Assembly: GCF_014205215.1 (NCBI RefSeq)
Contig: NZ_JACHNC010000001.1
Location: forward strand, 5,886,501-5,950,500
Length of the DNA: 64,000 nucleotides
Source: Actinoplanes lobatus
GTDB lineage: Bacteria; Actinomycetota; Actinomycetes; Mycobacteriales; Micromonosporaceae
Direction: 5' to 3'
Below, one piece after another: positions 42,006-50,356 of the stretch; the stretch's first letter is position 1; each line of letters begins with the position of its first letter. The translations under genes were made by a program, and so were the position numbers. Under the pieces are notes generated by a model. It was not told the origin of the DNA and ran no database searches. It saw only the letters and a program-made list of their open reading frames with translations.

Positions 42006-43073
42006 GTGCGGAGATCACGATCGCTCGTCCTGGCACTGACCGCCGTCACCGCTGTCGGCGGCGTTCCCGCCCCGGCCCACGCCGGTGGCCCGCGCGCCAT
42101 CCCGGGGGAGTGCTCCGGTACCGCGCCGATCGTCTGCCACTTCGACGTCGCCCCCGGTGTGTACGACGTCTCGGTGGTCCTCGGCAATGCCGAGGAGGCC
42201 GCCGTCACCGGAGTCCGGGCCGAGGCCCGCCGGATGATGCTCGGTGAGATCGCCACCGAGGCCGGCCGGTATGCCCACCGCTCCTTCGCCGTCGACGTCC
42301 GCGAACCCGAGGGTGAACCGACCAAGGTCACCTCCGGCACTCCCGGCCTGACGCTGACCTTCACCGGCTCCGCGCCGCGGGTCGAGCGGGTCACGGTGCG
42401 CCCGGCCCGCCGCCACGGCCCGACCCTGTTCCTGGCCGGCGACTCGACGGTCTGCGACCAGGACACGTTCCCCTACACCGGCTGGGGGCAGGCGATCCCG
42501 CAGCACCTGCGGCGCGGCGTGACCGTGGCGAACTACGCCGACTCCGGCGAGAGCACCGGGTCCTTCCTCGCCGAGCCGCTGCTCTGGGCCACCATGCTGC
42601 CGCGGGTCGGGCGGGGTGACGTGGTGCTGCTGCAATTCGGCCACAACGACAAGACCACGACCGCCGAGGACTATCGCGCCAACCTCACCCGGATGATCAC
42701 CGAGCTGCGTGCCCTGCATGCGAAGCCGGTGCTGGTGAGCCCGCCGGTGCGGCGCCGCTTCGACGCGACCGGGCATCTGGACGCGGTGGCCCGGCACACG
42801 AACGGTCTCGGCGTGGACCTGCCGGCGGAGATGGCCGCGGTCGCCGGCGAGCAGGCCGTGCCCTACATCGATCTGACCGCGGACAGCGCGGCGCTCGTCG
42901 AGGGCCTCGGCGTCGAGGGGTCCAAGCCGATCTACCTCTACAACGAGCTTCGCGACAACACCCACTTCTCCGAGTACGGGGCGGATCAGATCGGTCTGCT
43001 CGTGCTTGCCCGGCTCAACGAACTGCGCCTGTTCCCGCATGCCTCCTTGCGTGGGCCCGGAGCGTCCCTTTAG
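42006..43073 (+). CDS. Secreted rhamnogalacturonan acetylesterase-like SGNH hydrolase (CE12 type)
   Basis: 355 aa from GTG 42006, preceded by AGAAGGAG. Signal peptide ends near APAHAGG. After an N-terminal beta-sandwich the SGNH blocks follow in order: FLAGDSTVCDQ (Ser), ADSGESTGSFL (Gly), LLQFGHNDK (Asn) and DNTHFSEYGA (Asp-His), diagnostic of rhamnogalacturonan acetylesterases of the CE12 family. It removes acetyl groups from rhamnogalacturonan I so that lyases can act. The GH42 gene follows within 100-300 bases on the same strand. Confidence 0.88.
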   Translation: MRRSRSLVLALTAVTAVGGVPAPAHAGGPRAIPGECSGTAPIVCHFDVAPGVYDVSVVLGNAEEAAVTGVRAEARRMMLGEIATEAGRYAHRSFAVDVREPEGEPTKVTSGTPGLTLTFTGSAPRVERVTVRPARRHGPTLFLAGDSTVCDQDTFPYTGWGQAIPQHLRRGVTVANYADSGESTGSFLAEPLLWATMLPRVGRGDVVLLQFGHNDKTTTAEDYRANLTRMITELRALHAKPVLVSPPVRRRFDATGHLDAVARHTNGLGVDLPAEMAAVAGEQAVPYIDLTADSAALVEGLGVEGSKPIYLYNELRDNTHFSEYGADQIGLLVLARLNELRLFPHASLRGPGASL

Positions 43074-43091
43074 TGTTAAAACGTTTCATGG
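43074..43091. promoter_or_regulatory. LacI-type operator candidate between acetylesterase and GH42 genes
   Basis: TTAAAACGTTTCA, centred on the palindrome AAACGTTT (43079-43086), starts one base after the acetylesterase stop codon. Confidence 0.5.
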
Positions 43092-43167
43092 AATGCGATC
43101 TCCGCCGAGTTGTCCCGTGATCATCGTGGGGCGGCTCGGCGCATCGTCACGAGACGACGGAGCCGCC

Positions 43168-45234
43168 ATGATCGACGCCACCGTCCCTGGTCCGCACGGC
43201 CCGGCGCCCATCCGGAGCGGGTCGCAAGGGTTGAGCGAGCGGCAAGGGTTGAGCGAGCGGCAAGGGTTGAGCGAGCGGCAAGGGTTGAGTGGGTCGCAAG
43301 GGTTGAGGGACTTGCAAGGGTTGAGCCAGGTGCGAGGGCTGGGCGAGATGCGATGGCTGCGCCGTGACGGTGAGCCCCGGATCGAGTACGGCGCCGACTA
43401 CAACCCCGAGCAGTGGCCGCGCGACGTGTGGAAAGACGACGTGGATGCGATGCGGGCGGCCGGCGTCACCATCGTCTCGCTCGGCATCTTTTCGTGGGCG
43501 CACCTGGAACCCGCCAGCGGCGAGTACGACTTCGGCTGGCTCGACGAGATCATGGATCTGCTGCACGAGAACGGCATCCTGGTCGACCTCGCCACCGCGA
43601 CCGCCTCGCCGCCCCCATGGCTGACCAGCGCACACCCCGAGATCCTGCCGGTCGACCGGGACGGTCGCACGCTCTGGCCCGGCGGCCGACAGCACTGGCG
43701 GCCCACCTCACCGGTCTTCCGCGCGTACGCTTTGCGGCTGGTCCGAGCCCTGGCCACCCGTTACCGAGACCATCCGGCGCTGACCGCCTGGCACGTCAAC
43801 AACGAACTCGGCTGTCACAACGCCCATGACTACTCCGACGACGCGGCGGCCGCCTTCCGCGAGTGGCTGCGCGACCGCTACGGCACGGTCGAGGCGCTCA
43901 ACCACGCGTGGGGCACCGCGTTCTGGTCACAGCGCTACACCGCGTGGGACCAGATCCTGCCACCCCGCCTGGCCGCCGCACAGTCCAATCCGACCCAGCA
44001 GCTGGACTTCAAGCGGTTCTCCTCGGACGCGCTCCGGGAGCACCTGCGCGCCGAACGCCGCATCCTGCGCGAGCTCACCCCGGACGTCCCGGTGACCACC
44101 AACTTCATGGTGGCCGGCGAGATCAACGAGATGAACTACGCCGACTGGGTGGACGAGGTCGACTTCGTCGCCAACGACCACTACGTGCGTCCCGGCCCGC
44201 AGTCCCGTGATGAGCTGTCCTTTTCCGCCAACCTCACCGGCAATCTGGCCAGGGGCCGGCCCTGGTTCCTGATGGAGCACTCCACCAGCGCGGTCAACTG
44301 GCAGCCGGTCAACCTGCCGAAACGCCCCGGTGAGATGGCCCGCGACGCGCTCACCCACGTGGCGCACGGCGCCGATGCCGTCTGCTTCTTCCAGTGGCGC
44401 CAGTCGCGTGCCGGCGCCGAGAAGTACCACTCGGCGATGCTGCCGCACGCCGGCCGCGACAGCGCGATCTTCCGTTCGGTCACCGAACTGGGCGCGCGTC
44501 TCGCCGCGCTCGGCTCGATCGCAGGCCTTCCCCGTACGCCCGCCCGCGCCGCGATCATCGTGGACTGGGAGTCCTGGTGGGCCGCCGAGCAGGACTCCCA
44601 TCCCAGCTCCCGGCTGCGGTATCGGCAGGAGGCGCTGGACTGGTACACGGCCTTCCTCGACCGGGGTGTGCGCGCCGACGTGATCCCGGTGTGGTCCGAC
44701 CTGACCGGCTACGACCTGATGGTGGCGCCGATCCTGCACATGGTGCCGTCCGCGCTGCGGGACCGGCTCACGGCGTACGCCGAAGGTGGCGGGAATCTGG
44801 TGACCACCTACTTTTCCGGCATCGTGGACGAGAACGACCACGTCTGGCTGGGCGGCTATCCGGGCGCGTTGCGGGAGTTGCTGGGCATCCGGGTGGAGGA
44901 GTTCGAGCCGCGGCTCGACGACACGCTCTGGGCGGAGCGGGTGCACCTCACCGATCCGGCCACCGAGGTGCTGTTCCCCGAGGTCACCCGCCGTCCGGTG
45001 GGCGACGGCTCCGCGGCGTACGTCTCGGCCCGTCTCGGCCCGGAGGGTCTCGCCCCGGTCCTGGCCGAACTGCTGGCCCGTGCCGGCGTCGAGCCGGAAC
45101 TCCCGCCCGGCCTGTGCGGAAAGGTGGAGCTGACGGTGCGGGGTGGGGTCCGCTTCTACATCAACCGCACCGATTCCCCGCTGGTCGTCGACGGCACCGA
45201 CCTGCCCGGCCGGGGCGTCCTGGTCGTCGAATAA
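43168..45234 (+). CDS. GH42 beta-galactosidase with N-terminal hexapeptide repeat
   Basis: 688 aa from ATG 43168; from the internal ATG 43348 it would be 628 aa. No signal peptide, so probably cytoplasmic. The GH42 domain starts at IEYGADYNPEQWPRDVW, with acid/base Glu213 in WHVNNELGCHN and nucleophile Glu370 in WFLMEHSTSAVNWQP (numbering from 43168), a class I glutamine amidotransferase-like trimerisation domain (about residues 445-620) and a short beta domain. Residues 20-61 are seven copies of QGLSER-like hexamers with no counterpart in the family. It would cleave galacto-oligosaccharides from galactan or arabinogalactan. Confidence 0.92.
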   Translation: MIDATVPGPHGPAPIRSGSQGLSERQGLSERQGLSERQGLSGSQGLRDLQGLSQVRGLGEMRWLRRDGEPRIEYGADYNPEQWPRDVWKDDVDAMRAAGVTIVSLGIFSWAHLEPASGEYDFGWLDEIMDLLHENGILVDLATATASPPPWLTSAHPEILPVDRDGRTLWPGGRQHWRPTSPVFRAYALRLVRALATRYRDHPALTAWHVNNELGCHNAHDYSDDAAAAFREWLRDRYGTVEALNHAWGTAFWSQRYTAWDQILPPRLAAAQSNPTQQLDFKRFSSDALREHLRAERRILRELTPDVPVTTNFMVAGEINEMNYADWVDEVDFVANDHYVRPGPQSRDELSFSANLTGNLARGRPWFLMEHSTSAVNWQPVNLPKRPGEMARDALTHVAHGADAVCFFQWRQSRAGAEKYHSAMLPHAGRDSAIFRSVTELGARLAALGSIAGLPRTPARAAIIVDWESWWAAEQDSHPSSRLRYRQEALDWYTAFLDRGVRADVIPVWSDLTGYDLMVAPILHMVPSALRDRLTAYAEGGGNLVTTYFSGIVDENDHVWLGGYPGALRELLGIRVEEFEPRLDDTLWAERVHLTDPATEVLFPEVTRRPVGDGSAAYVSARLGPEGLAPVLAELLARAGVEPELPPGLCGKVELTVRGGVRFYINRTDSPLVVDGTDLPGRGVLVVE
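43225..43350 (+). repeat. 18-bp tandem repeat (7 units) at the 5' end of the GH42 gene
   Basis: CAAGGGTTGAGCGAGCGG three times exactly (43225-43278), then four diverging units ending in GGGCGAGATG, whose ATG (43348) is a possible true start. The array is in frame with the gene. Confidence 0.92.
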
Positions 45235-45235
45235 G

Positions 45236-45442
45236 GATTCAGGCCCGGGGCGTGGGAGAGGAACGCGTCGTAGGGCCGGTTCGGCACGTCGGCCTGGGCG
45301 GCGGCGGGTTCCTTGCGGCCGGCCGGAGCTTGCCACGCACCGGGATGTGGTTGAAGTAGGCCATGGCGACGATGATGCCGACGACCACCCCGGCGGTTCA
45401 CATGCGGCCCACGATAGTGGCCGCCGTCCCGGGAGCGCTCAT
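45236..45442 (-). pseudogene. Degraded small membrane-protein gene
   Basis: From ATG 45442 the minus strand reads MSAPGTAATIVGRM, then an in-frame TGA (45400-45398), then TAGVVVGIIVAMAYFNHIPV, a clear membrane helix, before losing frame; the next frame continues PAGRKEPAAAQADVPNRPYD. One stop and one frameshift in a coherent sequence point to a decayed gene. Family unknown; a sequencing error cannot be excluded. Confidence 0.5.
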
Positions 45443-45467
45443 GCCGACCCGGGCGGCGGCCTGACGA

Positions 45468-45950
45468 TCACGCCGGCTCGGGGTGCTCCGTGACGTTCTG
45501 GAGGTAGAGCTGCTCGCCCAGCTTCTCGATCAGACCGAGCTGGGTCTCCAGGTAGTCGACGTGGTGTTCCTCGTCGGCGAGGATGTCCTCGAAGATCCGC
45601 GCCGAGGTGACGTCACCGATCGAGCGCATGTACTCCAGGCCGCGGCGCAGCCGGTCCACGGCCTCGACCTCGATCTTCATGTCGCACTCGAACTGCTCCT
45701 TGACCGACTCGCCGATCCGCAGCACACCCAGCTTCTGGTAGTTGGGCAGGCCTTCGAGGAAGAGGATCCGGTCGGTCAGGATCTCGGCGTGGCGCATCTC
45801 GTCGATGGACTCGTGCCGGGTGTGCTTCGCCAGTACACCGTGTCCCCAGTTCTCCTGCATCTTGTAGTGCAGGAAGTACTGGTTGATCGCGGTGAGCTCC
45901 GCGGTGAGCTGTTCGTTCAGGAATTCGATGACGCGGGCGTCGCCTTGCAT
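45468..45950 (-). CDS. bfr: Bacterioferritin
   Basis: 160 aa four-helix ferritin. Ferroxidase ligands are visible in TAELTAINQYFLH (Glu18), HESIDEMRHAE (Glu, His) and DILADEEHHVDYLE (Glu, His); the Met in DEMRHAE is the heme ligand that defines bacterioferritin. It stores iron as a 24-mer. Its companion Bfd gene lies upstream on the same strand, and a palindrome covers its promoter. Confidence 0.97.
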   Translation of the reverse strand: MQGDARVIEFLNEQLTAELTAINQYFLHYKMQENWGHGVLAKHTRHESIDEMRHAEILTDRILFLEGLPNYQKLGVLRIGESVKEQFECDMKIEVEAVDRLRRGLEYMRSIGDVTSARIFEDILADEEHHVDYLETQLGLIEKLGEQLYLQNVTEHPEPA

Positions 45951-45959
45951 GCCAAATAC

Positions 45960-45981
45960 CCCCAGTTATGGCTAACTGGGG
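45960..45981. promoter_or_regulatory. Palindrome upstream of bfr, iron-regulator site candidate
   Basis: CCCCAGTT and AACTGGGG flank ATGGCT, 9 bases before the bfr start codon. The GGCTAAC half resembles half of the IdeR/DtxR consensus. Confidence 0.5.
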
Positions 45982-46004
45982 TTAATCGTACGCGTCCCGT
46001 GACG

Positions 46005-46193
46005 CTAAGCGACCATGGGCAGGCGTGTGTCCGCGGATTCCTCCTTGATCAGCTCACAAATTCGGTCAAGACAGCTGCCGCAGCCCGTACCGGCGCCGCA
46101 GGCGTCCCCGACCTCTTCCTCCGTCCTCGCACCGTCCTGAATGACAGCCCGGACCTCACGCTCGCGAACGTGATAACAGATGCAGACGTACAT
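46005..46193 (-). CDS. bfd: Bacterioferritin-associated ferredoxin (Bfd-like, [2Fe-2S])
   Basis: 62 aa. Cys residues in MYVCICYHV and GTGCGSCLDRI form the BFD-type [2Fe-2S] site. Bfd docks on bacterioferritin and reduces its stored iron for release. An IdeR-like box lies 34 bases upstream, so it should be made under low iron. It is transcribed toward bfr with a 54-base gap. Confidence 0.93.
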   Translation of the reverse strand: MYVCICYHVREREVRAVIQDGARTEEEVGDACGAGTGCGSCLDRICELIKEESADTRLPMVA

Positions 46194-46226
46194 CGAGCGC
46201 CGATCCTTCGAGAAGCCTAGCCTTAT

Positions 46227-46245
46227 GTTGGTTAGGCTGCCCTAA
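46227..46245. promoter_or_regulatory. IdeR/DtxR iron box candidate upstream of bfd
   Basis: GTTGGTTAGGCTGCCCTAA matches the consensus TTAGGTTAGGCTAACCTAA at 15 of 19 positions by eye. Confidence 0.7.
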
Positions 46246-46322
46246 AAATCGAGGACCTGCAAGATGAGGCCGTCGAGGTTGGCCCTCCAGGGACTGTGAT
46301 CAGAATCAGCCATCACTGCAGG

Positions 46323-47375
46323 TCACCCTGCGTGGCGCCGCCACGGTCGGGGCTCGTTACGCACCGCGGCCGTCCACCAGGCGCGCACCGACACCACCGG
46401 AACCGCCACCATGCCGGCGACCATGAACAGGTACGCGAACACCCCGAGCCGGCGCGAGGCGAGGGCGAACCCGTCACCGCTCAGCGCCCGGGCGAGGTTG
46501 ACGTCGAAGTCGATGGAGGCCAGCAACCACGCCACCGCGATCCAGATCGGCGCGCCCGCGGCCAGCACGGTCGCGCAGCCCCGGAACCCCGGTGGCAGGA
46601 ACGGAATCGCGCACAGCAATGCGGCCAGGCCGAGCAGCGTCAGCGACCACCACGGCGCCGACCCGCCCACCTCGACGGCCCAGTAGCGGGCCCCCTCCAC
46701 GGCCCCGTCGCGCAGCCCCCAGAAACTCGTGCCCGGCGGCGCCGGGACGGCCGGCAGGGTCACCGCGACGGCCAGGATCCCGGCGACCAGCAGCTCGTAC
46801 CGGCCCGCCACCAGCAGTACGGCCACCAGCATCAGTAGGACCGTGCCGGTGAAGGCGAGCACCCAGCCGAGCCTCGCCTGCACGCCGAAGTCACCGACGG
46901 ACACGTCCCCGGTCGGCTTCAGCGTTGGCAGGACCGCCGCCGCCCGCCGGGCGTCGGCCTGCTGGATCCGGGTGTAGAGCGTGAGCAGCAGACCCAGCAG
47001 CAGCCCTCCGGCCGCCAGCGCGGACGGCCCGGCGACCAGCCGCAGGACGCGCCGCCGCACCAGCAGAGCCCAGGTCAGCACGGTGAGCAGCCCTGCGCCG
47101 ATCAGGTACGCCACCCAGTAGATCCGCAGCTCGGACAGGGTGACGCGGGCACCGGAGACGGTGCCCGCGAAGTCGGCGCGGGTGGCGAGTGCCAGGGCCA
47201 CCGTGCCGGCGGCTGCCAGGACGTAGAGGCCGGGAGCGGGCCGTTCCCCGGCGGGCGCCCGGTTCCGGTGCAGCAGGGCCAGACCGCCGAGCAGACCCAG
47301 GGTCGCCACCACCTGGGCGATCACCCAGACGGTGACGGCCACGGTCTCCGCCGCGGTCGGCGCCAGTTCCGCCAT
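46323..47375 (-). CDS. Polytopic membrane protein of unknown function
   Basis: 350 aa with about 9-10 hydrophobic segments; no family recognised. ATG 47375 follows a strong GGGGAGGT. The loops are short apart from a conserved-looking TRIQQADARRAAAVLPTLKP segment. The TPR gene ends 37 bases upstream on the same strand, so the two may be cotranscribed. Confidence 0.75.
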   Translation of the reverse strand: MAELAPTAAETVAVTVWVIAQVVATLGLLGGLALLHRNRAPAGERPAPGLYVLAAAGTVALALATRADFAGTVSGARVTLSELRIYWVAYLIGAGLLTVLTWALLVRRRVLRLVAGPSALAAGGLLLGLLLTLYTRIQQADARRAAAVLPTLKPTGDVSVGDFGVQARLGWVLAFTGTVLLMLVAVLLVAGRYELLVAGILAVAVTLPAVPAPPGTSFWGLRDGAVEGARYWAVEVGGSAPWWSLTLLGLAALLCAIPFLPPGFRGCATVLAAGAPIWIAVAWLLASIDFDVNLARALSGDGFALASRRLGVFAYLFMVAGMVAVPVVSVRAWWTAAVRNEPRPWRRHAG

Positions 47376-47412
47376 GGGTGCACCTCCCCGGATCGGCTCA
47401 CGATCGTAGATG

Positions 47413-49569
47413 TCACCCTCGACCGGAGCGCGTCCGCCGTACCGTTGCCGGGTTTTGATCCAGGTCTGAAGCGCTCTCCAGGCGGGCGCGGCAGGCGGCG
47501 AGGCGCGCCGCCAGCTCCGGGGCCTGTTCAGCAAGAGCCCGCAGATCGGTACGTGTGTTCAACAGTTGACTCCAATACACACCCCGGCCCGTCTCCAGCA
47601 GCTCGGTGGCCAACCCCGGCCGCTCCGCCAGCGCCGCGGCGGCGCCGTTGGGCACCAGGTCCCCGGCATAGGCATGCAGCAGGCCCCACTGGTCGTGGCC
47701 GTCGATTCCCCGCCACGCCAGCAGCGGCAGCAAACGGACCGCCTCGGTGTACGCGGTGACGGCCGTGTCCGGACCGGTGGAACCGGTGACCGCCCGCACC
47801 CAGCCGGCCGCGGCGTCGACCCGGTTGACGATCGGCGCGAGCGTGCACCCGGTGGCCTCCCGGAGCACCCGGACAGCGGTGGCCAGATCGCCCCGCTCCC
47901 CGGTGAGCTGGAACCGGGCGAAGAGCGCGCCACCGAGGTTGGTGAGGCGTCCCGCGAGGTCGGGATGGTCCGGGGGAGTGGCGCGGACCGCCTGTTCGTG
48001 CACCGTGACGGCCTCGTCCAGGTCGGCGTGGCTGTGCAGCGCGCAACCCAGGTTGGAGAGGATCGCGGCGCGATCCGGATGGTCCACGGCCAAATCCGCC
48101 ACCGCCCGCCGCCCGGTGGCGATCGCCTCCGCGAGATCGGACGGGTCGCCGTGCCGCTCGAACCGCATGTAGAGCGCCCTGCCGAGATTGGCGACGTAGG
48201 TGACGCGAGCCGGGTGACCGATCGGTGTGGCATCCACCGCGGCCCGCCCGATCGTGACCGCCTCGCCCAGGAAACCGTCGTCGCCGAACCGCTTGAACCG
48301 GGTGACCAGGGCGCCACAGAGGTTGGCCGCACATCTGGCGCGATCCGGGTGATCGGCCGGGGACCCGCCGAGCGCCGCCCGGCCCGCCTCGATCGCCGTG
48401 TTCAGGTCCTCCCGGGCCCCGGCCAGCTCGAAGCGGGTGTGCAGCGCGACGGCGAGGTTGGACAGGGCGCCGGCCCGGTCCGGGTGCCCGGCGGGCAGAC
48501 GGCGTTCGACCTGGCGGAAGCCGGCGACCGCCCCGTCGAGATCGGCCCCGGTCCCGGTCCGGTCGAAGCGCCGGTGCAACGCGGCGGCCAGGTTGAGCAG
48601 GACGGCCGTGTGCTGGAGCCGGTCCGGCGACGCGGCGGCGAGGGCCCGCCGGTGAACGGTGACCGCCTCGTCGAGATCGGCGACAGCGCCCAGGCGCTCG
48701 AACCGGTTCAGCAGCGCCACCCCGAGGTTGGTGAAGGCCGCGGCGTCCCGGATGCCGTTCTCGGTGAGAGCGCCGGTGACCTCCCGGAAGCTGTCGACCG
48801 CCTGGTTCAGGTCGGCGATCTCCCCGGTCCGCTGGAAACGGCTCAGCAGGGTGTTCCCGAGGTTGCTCGCGTGCACGGCGAGCGCCGGGTCGCGTGCCGG
48901 GGTGGCGGCGATGGCCGACCGGTGGGCGTCGACGGCCCGGTCCAGGTCGCCCTGGTCGCCGGCGTGCTGAAAACGGGCCAGCAAGGCGTTCCCCAGCCCG
49001 GACAGCAAGGCTCCCCGGCGAAGGTCGTACGCGGGCGCGGCCTGGACCGCCGCCGCGGCGAGCTGGATCGCCTCCTCCAGGGAAGCGCTGTCCCCGGTGT
49101 GCTCGAACCGGAGCCGCAGGGGAATGCCGAGATTCGACAGACGCTGCGGATGGTCCGGGTCGTCCGTGGAGCCCGCGGCCACCGATCGTCTCGTGGCGGC
49201 GATCGCCTCGTCCAGGTCGGCGAGGTTGCCGAACCTGTCGAACCGGGCCCGGAGCGCCACGCCGAGGTTGGACAGCGTGACGGCCAGATCCGGGTCGCCG
49301 GCCGGTGTCGCGGCCACGGCCTCCCGCTGACAGTCGATCGCCGCGTCCAGATCGCCGGTGGCGCCGGCGGCTTCCCATCGGTGCCGCAGGGCGACACCGA
49401 GGTTGATCAGGGCATGGGTCCGGTCGGGATGATCCGTGGGGACGGCGGCCAGGACGGCCCGGGCGAAGTCGATGGCATCGTCCAGCGGCCCCGGCTCGCC
49501 GAGCAGCGTCGCCACCTCCAGCAGGTCGCCCGCCCTCCGCAACCTCGCGGTGGCCCGGCCGCCCAACAT
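47413..49569 (-). CDS. Second TPR-type helical repeat protein without a CHAT domain
   Basis: 718 aa, about 12-13 regular ~47-residue repeats with motifs GDLDAAIDCQREAVAATPAGDPD and LSNLGVALRARFDRFG. The C-terminus LLETGRGVYWSQLLNTRTDL ... LAARLAACRARLESA is the connector that leads into CHAT domains in fused proteins; here only a short RTRSGRG tail follows. It has the same truncated architecture as the protein at 2015, but its repeats are much more regular and it has no inserted linker or octapeptides. Likely a protein-interaction scaffold. Confidence 0.85.
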   Translation of the reverse strand: MLGGRATARLRRAGDLLEVATLLGEPGPLDDAIDFARAVLAAVPTDHPDRTHALINLGVALRHRWEAAGATGDLDAAIDCQREAVAATPAGDPDLAVTLSNLGVALRARFDRFGNLADLDEAIAATRRSVAAGSTDDPDHPQRLSNLGIPLRLRFEHTGDSASLEEAIQLAAAAVQAAPAYDLRRGALLSGLGNALLARFQHAGDQGDLDRAVDAHRSAIAATPARDPALAVHASNLGNTLLSRFQRTGEIADLNQAVDSFREVTGALTENGIRDAAAFTNLGVALLNRFERLGAVADLDEAVTVHRRALAAASPDRLQHTAVLLNLAAALHRRFDRTGTGADLDGAVAGFRQVERRLPAGHPDRAGALSNLAVALHTRFELAGAREDLNTAIEAGRAALGGSPADHPDRARCAANLCGALVTRFKRFGDDGFLGEAVTIGRAAVDATPIGHPARVTYVANLGRALYMRFERHGDPSDLAEAIATGRRAVADLAVDHPDRAAILSNLGCALHSHADLDEAVTVHEQAVRATPPDHPDLAGRLTNLGGALFARFQLTGERGDLATAVRVLREATGCTLAPIVNRVDAAAGWVRAVTGSTGPDTAVTAYTEAVRLLPLLAWRGIDGHDQWGLLHAYAGDLVPNGAAAALAERPGLATELLETGRGVYWSQLLNTRTDLRALAEQAPELAARLAACRARLESASDLDQNPATVRRTRSGRG

Positions 49570-49604
49570 GGCACCAATCTACGCCGGGCGTCGGGACGGA
49601 TGGC

Positions 49605-50351
49605 TCAGGTGGCGGCGTAGTTGCGCAGGGCGTGCAGGGCCGCCTCGGCGTGCGGCCCGCGCGCCGTGAGCCCGGAGTCGGCCGGGGCCAGCCGCAGCGC
49701 CCCGACCCGGCAGAACGCCCCGGCCGGACCGCTGATCACCGACTCGGCCGCCGGGTCGCCGAACCGCCAGGTGGTGCCGTCGGGCGCGGTCAGCTCGCAG
49801 CACAGATCGGGGGCGGGCTGCCCGGCCAGCCGGTACGCGTACGGCAGCGTGTGGAAGCCCAGCCAGGCGACGTGCCGCAGGCGCATGCTGTCCGGGTAGC
49901 CGATGCCGAGCGGCCCGGTGATGTCCAGGGCGTGCGCCCAGTGCTCGGCCAGCCGGGTGGTGGCCAGCGTCGGCGGCTTCAGCGACGACGCCACCCACTG
50001 CACCGGCTGCTTCGGATCGGCCGTCCGCAGCGCCGCGACCGATGCCCGCCGGGCGGCCCGCCACCGTGTGAACACCTCGTCGGGCGCGGCCTGCTCAGCC
50101 CGGACCAGCGCGTTCATGGCGTCGTCGACGTTGTCGCCGAGATCCCGCCAGCCGATGGCGTCCGGCGCGCCGCTCAGCGCGACCGGCACCGCCTCCTCGG
50201 TCTGGGCCAGGTGCAGCACCACGTCGGCGACGGTCCAGCCGGCGGCCGCCGACGGGGACAGCCAGTCGGCGGCCGTGAGCCGGGACAGCACCGACTCCAG
50301 CTGGTTCTGCTCGGTCTCGAAATCGTCGATCACGTCCGGGCGGCCATCCAT
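49605..50351 (-). CDS. DinB/mycothiol-dependent maleylpyruvate isomerase-like protein (TIGR03084 type)
   Basis: 248 aa. N-terminal DinB four-helix domain with GWTVADVVLHLAQTEEAVP and TTRLAEHWAHALDITGPLG giving the His metal ligands, then the C-terminal domain with ELTAPDGTTWRFGDPAAESVISGPAGAF. Related enzymes use mycothiol as co-substrate. It sits 5 bases downstream of the DUF402 gene, so they form an operon. Confidence 0.85.
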   Translation of the reverse strand: MDGRPDVIDDFETEQNQLESVLSRLTAADWLSPSAAAGWTVADVVLHLAQTEEAVPVALSGAPDAIGWRDLGDNVDDAMNALVRAEQAAPDEVFTRWRAARRASVAALRTADPKQPVQWVASSLKPPTLATTRLAEHWAHALDITGPLGIGYPDSMRLRHVAWLGFHTLPYAYRLAGQPAPDLCCELTAPDGTTWRFGDPAAESVISGPAGAFCRVGALRLAPADSGLTARGPHAEAALHALRNYAAT

Positions 50352-50356
50352 GCCGA

